A model generated the notes under the pieces. That model was not told where the DNA came from. It saw only the letters and a list, made by a program, of their open reading frames with translations, and made no database searches. A DNA stretch of 5,408 nucleotides. Source: CAMEON01 sp963609805. GTDB taxonomy: Bacteria > Bacillota > Clostridia > Oscillospirales > CAG-272. Shown in pieces: positions 1 to 5,408 of this stretch (position 1 is its first letter; each line of letters opens with the position of its first letter). A program made the translations under genes and the position numbers. The stretch lies in NCBI GenBank assembly GCA_963609805.1, contig CAVDLN010000109.1:1-5408 (forward strand), given 5' to 3'.

Positions 1-1832
1 ATGTAAAGAAGACCGGGGCAGGGCGGCTGCTCCGCAAACGGGCGGATACGGACAAGGCGGAGTATCAGAGCCTGAAGCTGACCGAAACCTCCTGGACGGT
101 GCTGCGGCAGGTCACACCCCGTACGACATCCGGCCGCGTAAACGAAAAAGTTGAAAGCAGGATGGAGGAAGTCGTTTTTTCCGCGCCGGGCGGCGTATAT
201 GGGGAGGAGTTTGACCTGACCATGACAGCACCGGAGGGGTATTCGATATACTACTCCGTCAACAGCGATGACCCGGTTCGCGCATGGGAGATCGGACGTA
301 CGCCGATGCGGTATACCGGCGCGCTGAAGCTGCGCGACACGACCGATATGACATGGGGAAAACTGACCAAACTCTGCGCCTCGCGCATGGGCAGCAGCTA
401 TTATCCGTCGGCTTCCTCCTTTCCCGGCGCCGTTGTGGTAAGGGCTTACGCTGTACGGGATTCGGACGGAGCCGTCACCCCGTCGACCACGCAAACCTAC
501 TTCATCGGGAAGATGTACGGGGAATGGGACATGGATATGGTCAGCGTTTCGGTTGCCACGGATGATTTTCTGGGAGACAGAGGTATTTATTTATGTAACA
601 CTTCGTCGCATGAGCATATTTCGGCCTATGTGGAGTTCATTTCCAAGGACGGTGAATCGGTATACTCCGGCTTGTCCGAGATAGCCATGAACGGACGGGG
701 GTCTTTGGGCATGCGGCAGAAATCCTTCCGCATCCTGCTCAAGTCCGATCCGATCGGAAGCGAGGGAACGGGAGAAAATCTGAATACGCTGAGTTATGAT
801 CTGTTCGGAGAGTATGCCAATACCGCGCCGGACGGGGAGCGCATCACGTGGTATCGCCATATTTTGCTGAGAAACGGCGGCGGAGACAACACAGGGTGCA
901 CCATTTCAAGGTCGCATATCGGGGACGCCTATATACAACGTATCGACCGGTATCTGAAAACGGACGATATGGCCTATGCGCCGGTGATGACATTTATCAA
1001 CGGTGAATTCTGGGGTCTGTTCAATGCCCGCGACCGATTGGACACAAAGTATTTCACGGGCAAGTACGGCATTGCGGAAGAGGATTTTTCCATGCTGGAA
1101 TGTCCGTATCCGCTGACATACGGATGGAACGTGGACTACACGGCGGCCTACGGCGACAGTGCACAGGCAGACGAATTCAATGCGTTGGTCAGGTATATCA
1201 AAGCCAACGATATGTCGGTTGCCGCCAATTATCGGTACGTGTCGGACAGACTGGATATTGACGGACTGATTGATTTCTTCTGCGCGCAGATATATCTCTG
1301 CTGCTCGGACTGGCCGGGAAACAATATAAAGGTTTGGCGCAACACGAACCCGGACGGAGTTATGGACACCAAGTGGCATTTCTGCATTGTGGACACGGAC
1401 CACGGTGTGGGACTTAACTCTTCACTGGATACGAACCTGTTCAGTGTGATAAACGACGGGTCTATACTGGGGGCTGTCGTCAATCACCTGATGCAGAACA
1501 ACTCTTTCCGGGAAAACTTTATCCTGCGCTTTGTGTGGTGTACGGAAGTATATTTTCAGCCGGAACGTCTTATTGATGAACTGGAGGAAATGGTTGACAG
1601 CATAAAGCCCGTAATACAGCTGCAGCTTGACAGATGGCGTGTGACAGACGGTTCCGTGACGACCTATGATAAGTGGTGGAGTTATATCGGGATTATACGG
1701 AATTTTGTAAGCAACCGTCCCGCTTACGCCAAACGCCAGCTTATGAACTGGGCGGGATTAAGTGAGACGGAATACGAGCATTATAAGAGCCGCGCCTGGC
1801 GCCGGTGGGGGACCACAGCGGACGCAGACTGA
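1..1832 (+). CDS. CotH-family atypical kinase protein with CHB_HEX_C-type domain, 5' end missing
   Basis: The frame is open from the left edge (first full codon at base 3) to TGA at 1830-1832, giving 609 visible residues, numbered here from base 3. Residues about 59-169 resemble the chitobiase/beta-hexosaminidase C-terminal-type module: an FSAPGGVY start, an IYYSVNSDDP strand and a QTYFIG end. Residues about 170-590 match the CotH fold: QKSFRI near 239-244, NGEFWGLFNARDRLD at 333-347, SDWPGNN with D436 and N441, and IVDTD with D464/D466. Bacillus CotH uses a D-x4-N loop and a later metal-binding Asp to phosphorylate spore-coat proteins; both elements are kept here. The modular layout suggests a surface or secreted protein more than a coat protein (inference). 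The GTG at 99 lacks a Shine-Dalgarno and sits inside sequence resembling a lamin-tail-domain end (TSWTVLRQVTP), so the true start, and any signal peptide, lie upstream. The substrate is unknown. Confidence 0.88.
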   Translation, partial: VKKTGAGRLLRKRADTDKAEYQSLKLTETSWTVLRQVTPRTTSGRVNEKVESRMEEVVFSAPGGVYGEEFDLTMTAPEGYSIYYSVNSDDPVRAWEIGRTPMRYTGALKLRDTTDMTWGKLTKLCASRMGSSYYPSASSFPGAVVVRAYAVRDSDGAVTPSTTQTYFIGKMYGEWDMDMVSVSVATDDFLGDRGIYLCNTSSHEHISAYVEFISKDGESVYSGLSEIAMNGRGSLGMRQKSFRILLKSDPIGSEGTGENLNTLSYDLFGEYANTAPDGERITWYRHILLRNGGGDNTGCTISRSHIGDAYIQRIDRYLKTDDMAYAPVMTFINGEFWGLFNARDRLDTKYFTGKYGIAEEDFSMLECPYPLTYGWNVDYTAAYGDSAQADEFNALVRYIKANDMSVAANYRYVSDRLDIDGLIDFFCAQIYLCCSDWPGNNIKVWRNTNPDGVMDTKWHFCIVDTDHGVGLNSSLDTNLFSVINDGSILGAVVNHLMQNNSFRENFILRFVWCTEVYFQPERLIDELEEMVDSIKPVIQLQLDRWRVTDGSVTTYDKWWSYIGIIRNFVSNRPAYAKRQLMNWAGLSETEYEHYKSRAWRRWGTTADAD

Positions 1833-1859
1833 TTATCCATATTGAAAGTACTGAAAAAC

Positions 1860-1865
1860 AGGAGG
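1860..1865 (+). promoter_or_regulatory. Shine-Dalgarno site of the ADP-ribosylglycohydrolase gene
   Basis: AGGAGG lies seven bases before the ATG at 1873. This site decides the start: a TTG at 1867 is in frame but begins one base after the site, too close for initiation. It falls in the 40-base gap after the CotH-family gene. Confidence 0.85.
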
Positions 1866-1872
1866 ATTGAGC

Positions 1873-3693
1873 ATGAACCGCGAAACACTGTATGACAGAA
1901 TATATGCCTGCTGGCTGGGAAAAAATATCGGCGGGACGCTCGGTACGCCGGTAGAGGGATGCAAGGAGGTTATGCATCTTGAATGGTATCCGCGTCTGGA
2001 TCCGCGCGGCGCACTTCCGAACGATGACCTTGACCTGCAGCTTGTGAATCTGCACGCCATGGAACAGGAAGGAGTCCGCCTGGGGACGGAGGGCATCGCC
2101 GCGGAATGGTCGGAGCATGTCTATTTCCCGTGGGATGAATACGGTTACAGCGTCACTGCCATGCGGATGGGATTCAAGCCGCCTTTTTCGGGGATGTTCG
2201 ACAACACGTTTACCGATTGCATGGGATCCCCCATTCGTTCCGAAATATGGGCGGCAATCTGCGCGGGAAAACCGCATCTTGCCGCATACTTCGCATGGCA
2301 GGATGCTGTGGTGGATCATGCTGGAGGAGAGGGCGTATTCGGAGAGATATTCAACGCCGCACTGGAGGCCGCTGCGTACGGGTCGAATGATGTCCTCGCA
2401 CTGATCCGGGAGGCGCTGTCGTATATTCCGGAGAGCTCGCGGGTTTATAAATCCGTAAGCCATATTCTTGCCCTGTACGGAGAGGGGGTTTCACTGCCGG
2501 AAGCACGTGAAATCATACTGAGAGAGCACGGAAGAAATAATTTCACTGATGCGCCGCAGAATATTGCCTTCGAACTGGCGGGATTGCTTTGGGGAGAAAA
2601 CTTTGAGGACGCCATACTGAAGGTGGTTAACCTCGGTTATGACACGGACTGTACCGTGGCAACCTGCGGAGCTATACTGGGTATCCTGCACGGAACGGCC
2701 GGTATACCGAAAAAGTGGTCGGAACCCATCGGAAGTGCTATTCAGGTGTCTGCGGCAATCCGCGGCTTTACCGCTCCTGCCGATCTGGATGAACTGACAC
2801 AGCGATGCATGGCTTTGCATGACAAACTGGCTCTGGAGGACGAGAACCGCTACTGCATCACGCAGGAGGATAACTCTGACTTTGCCGTTCAGCATTATGT
2901 TCTTCCCGCACACAGCCGCCGCGATGAGGGCGTAACTTTCGATTTGCGGTATGGGACAGGAAAAAATGCGGAACACGGCAATCCGTCCGTCGCTCCGGAG
3001 CTGCCGGCGGATATATGCCTGACGGTTGGAAACAATACGGAATGGCGCTGGGATATGGCGGTTTCCCTGCTGGTTCCGGATGGCCTGCGTGCGGCGGAGC
3101 AGCCTGTGCACTTCGCACTTGAATCCGGGGAGAAGGCAGAGATTACCCTTCGGGCAGAAGCGGTGCCCGGCGCACCCGTCCCCGATAACAGATGTTACCC
3201 TGCGGAAGTGATCGTGCGCCGCTATAATTGCGGCGATATCTGGACGGATTACCGCCTGCCGTTTACGCTGCTGGCGCCCAATCGCTGGCGGCTGGACGGG
3301 AAGGAGACGCTCTTCCCGGGCACGCAAGTGCGGTTTACGGAAAAATCCGCAGATGGCGTGTATGTGGCGGAAGGCACGTTGACTGCGCCGTATGACCGCC
3401 TGACGCGTCTTATCTGCAATACGGTGCATCCCGTGACTGTGGCTGTGGACGGCAGGACGGTTATTTCTTCCGAAACACCGCAGGTGTTTATGCCTGCATA
3501 CCACCGTGCACCCACCGCAAATCTGTATGACGGAATGCTCTCTGCCGGGATGCATACGGTGCGTGTGGAAATCCGCACGGAGGCCGGCAGTGAGCCACCG
3601 ATGTTTGTTGTTTCTCTCAATGCGCCGGCAGAGGTAGCGGAGCCGGGAAATTTCTACGCCTACCTTGACGACCATTTCGCAGGTACCGTCTGA
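1873..3693 (+). CDS. ADP-ribosylglycohydrolase (DraG/ARH) family protein with C-terminal beta-sandwich modules
   Basis: A complete gene of 606 residues; the ATG is chosen because AGGAGG stands seven bases upstream. Residues about 1-310 form a DraG/ARH domain, a dinuclear metal hydrolase fold that typically removes ADP-ribose from proteins or related molecules. Visible marks are the N-terminal LGKNIGGTLGTPVEG stretch (E28 is the likely equivalent of the family glutamate), PNDDLD (N50-D51-D52) for the first metal motif and GYDTDCT (D257, D259, C260) for the second, followed by the usual Gly/Ala-rich helix and an IP motif. Residues about 377-467 look like an NEW3/Ig-like beta-sandwich and 468-606 like a second jelly-roll-type accessory module (PAYHRAP near 537-543), as in glycoside hydrolases; these calls rest on sequence pattern only. 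No signal peptide or membrane segment is seen, so it is probably cytoplasmic. Classical DraG is near 300 residues, so this is about double length. No partner ADP-ribosyltransferase is nearby; the substrate may be a sugar or nucleoside conjugate (inference). Confidence 0.85.
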   Translation: MNRETLYDRIYACWLGKNIGGTLGTPVEGCKEVMHLEWYPRLDPRGALPNDDLDLQLVNLHAMEQEGVRLGTEGIAAEWSEHVYFPWDEYGYSVTAMRMGFKPPFSGMFDNTFTDCMGSPIRSEIWAAICAGKPHLAAYFAWQDAVVDHAGGEGVFGEIFNAALEAAAYGSNDVLALIREALSYIPESSRVYKSVSHILALYGEGVSLPEAREIILREHGRNNFTDAPQNIAFELAGLLWGENFEDAILKVVNLGYDTDCTVATCGAILGILHGTAGIPKKWSEPIGSAIQVSAAIRGFTAPADLDELTQRCMALHDKLALEDENRYCITQEDNSDFAVQHYVLPAHSRRDEGVTFDLRYGTGKNAEHGNPSVAPELPADICLTVGNNTEWRWDMAVSLLVPDGLRAAEQPVHFALESGEKAEITLRAEAVPGAPVPDNRCYPAEVIVRRYNCGDIWTDYRLPFTLLAPNRWRLDGKETLFPGTQVRFTEKSADGVYVAEGTLTAPYDRLTRLICNTVHPVTVAVDGRTVISSETPQVFMPAYHRAPTANLYDGMLSAGMHTVRVEIRTEAGSEPPMFVVSLNAPAEVAEPGNFYAYLDDHFAGTV

Positions 3694-3720
3694 AGGAAGA
3701 AGAAAACATAAACGCAAGAT

Positions 3721-3728
3721 AAGGAGGT
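3721..3728 (+). promoter_or_regulatory. Shine-Dalgarno site of the RCC1-like gene
   Basis: AAGGAGGT is a near-perfect complement of the 16S 3' end. Its AGGAGG core ends eight bases before the ATG at 3736 and fixes that codon as the start. It lies in the 42-base gap after the glycohydrolase stop. No terminator or clear promoter is seen in that gap, which fits co-transcription. Confidence 0.88.
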
Positions 3729-3735
3729 AGCGGAC

Positions 3736-5408
3736 ATGGCATCGGATTTAAAGGGAGTCGTCTCTGCAGCAGGTATGCAGGGATTGGACCTGCTGCAGAA
3801 AAATATCCGTGCCCGAAAGGGTATTCTGGCATGCGGGGATGAGTATGCCGTGTCCGTGACCGACGGAGGGCGCGTGCGGTTTGCCGGAAGCAATGCGTAT
3901 GGACAGGAGGAATCGTCCGGCTGGCAGAATATACGGGCCGTATACGGCAGCCGTGATTATTTGCTGGGACTGACGGAAGACGGAAGGATCCTATTTTCCG
4001 GACGGGATGCGCATGGAATTTGCGCGGACGCCTCGCATTGGTGCTCTGTCGATATGGTTGCCTGTTCGCCCACGCGTGCGGCGGCCCTGCTGCTGGGCGG
4101 GCGTGTGGTGTGCGCCGGTGATTCGGAAAACGGGTGTGACGAAACCGCGGAATGGAACGATGTTCGGGATATTTGCTGCGGTCGGGATTTTACACTTGGA
4201 TTGACATCGTCGGGGAAGGTTCTGATAGCAGGCGGGAGCATTGCATTTCGTGAGTATGTAAATTCATGGGGAACGGTTGCCGGCATTTTCTCGGATGCAT
4301 TGGGGAATCATGCATATGCCATCACGGCGGACGGACATTTGGCAGCAACCCGCAGACTGCCCGTCGGCATGCGGGATCGGAGTAATCTCGTGTTTGCCGC
4401 CGTGTCGGGCGGCTGCATCTGCGCCCTGACGGCAGACGGGCGGGTCTGTGCGGAAAACCGCATGGACACGGCGGGATGGGGCAAGGGTTTTGTTTCGCTT
4501 TCCGCCGGTTGTTCACGCTTGCTGGCACTGGATCGGCAGGGACGGGTAACTGCGGCCGTAACAGGCAGGCAGCGCTTTCCGGGCAACGGCATGGTATCGG
4601 ACGATATTGATATCGGCTGGAGCGATCTGACCGGTTGGCTGCCGTTGTTTGATACATATGAGCGCTTTTCCGCGGAACGCAGAAACCTGTCGGAAAAGCT
4701 CCTGCGCGACGGAAAAATGTATCAGGTGCGTTTGACGCAGGCGGTTCGCTACGGAAGGCGTCTTGCGTGCGGCGAGCGGATGACGGCCTGCATTGCCGCG
4801 GATGGGCACGTCCTTGTCACGGGAGGTCTGGAGAAACCCCAGACATGGCGCGAGATAACGGCACTGTCCTGCGGTGCATGGCATATTCTGGCACTGCGTC
4901 GCGACGGTAGCGTACAGGCCGACGGCAATGATACCGACGGATGCTGCAGAACCGAAACATGGGAAAATATAGTTGACGTGCTGGCATTTCGGGCACACTC
5001 GCTCGGACTGACGGCAGACGGGCATGTTCGGTACGCCGGTGCACCGGATACGGAGATAAGCTGTGTCTCGAGCTGGACGGATATCCGTATGCTACGCGGA
5101 TCCGAAACACTGGCTTTGGGTGTGACGAAAGACGGAAGTATATGCTTTTGCGGACATCACGCGGCGCTGGATGCCGCATGTCGCCGCAGGGGCTGCGAGA
5201 GCACGGCGAAAAATATAAATACCCTGTTTGAGGGCTGGAGCAATCTGCGGGACGTCGTGATCTCGGAGCATGTTCTTGCCGGTTTGCGTTCCGACGGAAT
5301 GGTAGTTGCCTTGAGTGAGGACGGAGACATAGAAGCATCGGCTGCGGAATGGCGCAATATCAGAACCGTGGCGGTCGGAGCACGACATCTGGCGGGCCTG
5401 GAGTACGG
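3736..5408 (+). CDS. RCC1-like beta-propeller repeat protein, 3' end missing
   Basis: Reading from ATG 3736 gives 557 codons with no stop before the right edge, so the C-terminus is absent. The protein is built from degenerate repeats of about 40-50 residues. Each has a small-residue/Cys turn, a core such as xLGLTxDGxVxxAG, a variable loop, then W-x-x-I/V. Clear copies of the DG core are TEDGRI, TADGRV, RRDGSV, TADGHV, TKDGSI and RSDGMV. Residues about 30-275 hold roughly six repeats and residues 344-557 at least five more. The linker 276-343 lacks the pattern and contains a charged, probably helical run. This is the bacterial RCC1-repeat pattern, usually a propeller that binds proteins or other ligands; no catalytic motif is seen. 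The N-terminus is not a signal peptide, and about 22 cysteines fit a reducing cytoplasm. It follows the glycohydrolase gene by 42 bases, probably in the same operon. The ligand cannot be told from sequence. Confidence 0.82.
   Translation, partial: MASDLKGVVSAAGMQGLDLLQKNIRARKGILACGDEYAVSVTDGGRVRFAGSNAYGQEESSGWQNIRAVYGSRDYLLGLTEDGRILFSGRDAHGICADASHWCSVDMVACSPTRAAALLLGGRVVCAGDSENGCDETAEWNDVRDICCGRDFTLGLTSSGKVLIAGGSIAFREYVNSWGTVAGIFSDALGNHAYAITADGHLAATRRLPVGMRDRSNLVFAAVSGGCICALTADGRVCAENRMDTAGWGKGFVSLSAGCSRLLALDRQGRVTAAVTGRQRFPGNGMVSDDIDIGWSDLTGWLPLFDTYERFSAERRNLSEKLLRDGKMYQVRLTQAVRYGRRLACGERMTACIAADGHVLVTGGLEKPQTWREITALSCGAWHILALRRDGSVQADGNDTDGCCRTETWENIVDVLAFRAHSLGLTADGHVRYAGAPDTEISCVSSWTDIRMLRGSETLALGVTKDGSICFCGHHAALDAACRRRGCESTAKNINTLFEGWSNLRDVVISEHVLAGLRSDGMVVALSEDGDIEASAAEWRNIRTVAVGARHLAGLEY
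4426..4441 (+). repeat. 16-base direct repeat inside the RCC1-like gene, copy 1
   Basis: The 16 bases ctgacggcagacgggc recur exactly at 5008-5023, in the same reading frame, encoding the LTADG core of two propeller blades. A diverged version (ctgacggaagacgga) is at 3970-3984. This is best explained as blade duplication under coding constraint, not a mobile or regulatory repeat. Confidence 0.75.
5008..5023 (+). repeat. 16-base direct repeat inside the RCC1-like gene, copy 2
   Basis: Exact match to 4426-4441 and in frame with it. The two copies lie in different repeat blocks, one on each side of the helical linker, which hints that the blocks share ancestry. Confidence 0.75.

Noticed and set aside
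1..6. ATG at the first base as a start codon
   Set aside because: It is followed at once by TAA and is out of frame with the CotH-family gene.
1792..1818. GC-rich partial inverted repeat (gcgcctggcgcc) near the end of the CotH-family gene as a terminator
   Set aside because: It lies inside the coding region, the stem is short, and no T-run follows.
1833..1859. AT-rich gap with TTGAAA as a promoter -35 box
   Set aside because: No -10 box fits at 16-18 bases downstream before the start codon; the spacer is better explained as an intra-operon gap.
1867..1869. TTG as the start of the glycohydrolase
   Set aside because: It begins one base after AGGAGG, while the ATG at 1873 has ideal spacing.
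1741..2463. Minus-strand open frame of 240 codons spanning the junction of the first two genes
   Set aside because: No recognisable family, low-complexity basic composition, and overlap with two convincing + strand genes and the ribosome-binding site between them.
2491..3717. Minus-strand open frame of 408 codons opposite the glycohydrolase gene
   Set aside because: Its product is rich in Arg, His and Cys with no recognisable domain, it has no good ribosome-binding site, and it lies wholly opposite a well-supported gene. Codon bias of the real gene explains it.
4513..5338. Overlapping minus-strand frames of about 170 codons opposite the RCC1-like gene
   Set aside because: Two such frames overlap each other in different phases and both resemble shadows. 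The + strand frame has clear protein repeats.

Overview
The window holds three protein genes, all on the + strand and packed tightly. The first is cut by the left edge and the third by the right edge. Consensus AGGAGG ribosome-binding sites, mid-range G+C (judged by eye, not computed) and the protein families point to a Bacillota/Clostridia-type genome, possibly a gut or environmental clostridium. This is inference; no rRNA or other taxonomic marker is present.

Layout: (1) about 1-1832, the 3' part of a modular CotH-family protein, an atypical protein-kinase fold preceded by a chitobiase/beta-hexosaminidase C-terminal-type (CHB_HEX_C) domain and perhaps the tail of a lamin-tail domain. (2) 1873-3693, a complete 606-residue protein with an N-terminal ADP-ribosylglycohydrolase (DraG/ARH) domain and about 230 C-terminal residues that look like two beta-sandwich or accessory modules. 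(3) 3736 to the window end, an RCC1-like beta-propeller protein with at least 11 degenerate repeats in two blocks split by a helical linker. It has no stop codon before the edge.

The gaps are 40 and 42 bases. Each ends in a strong Shine-Dalgarno, and neither shows a terminator or a convincing promoter, so one polycistronic transcript is likely. There are no RNA genes, mobile elements or CRISPR arrays. Every long minus-strand open frame lies opposite one of these genes and looks like a shadow.

Together the genes pair a possible protein-modifying enzyme (CotH-type kinase), a possible ADP-ribose or other glycosidic-bond hydrolase, and a propeller that may serve as a binding scaffold. No ADP-ribosyltransferase is visible. 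The CotH protein is probably exported, while the other two start without signal peptides, so a shared pathway is a hypothesis and not a conclusion.
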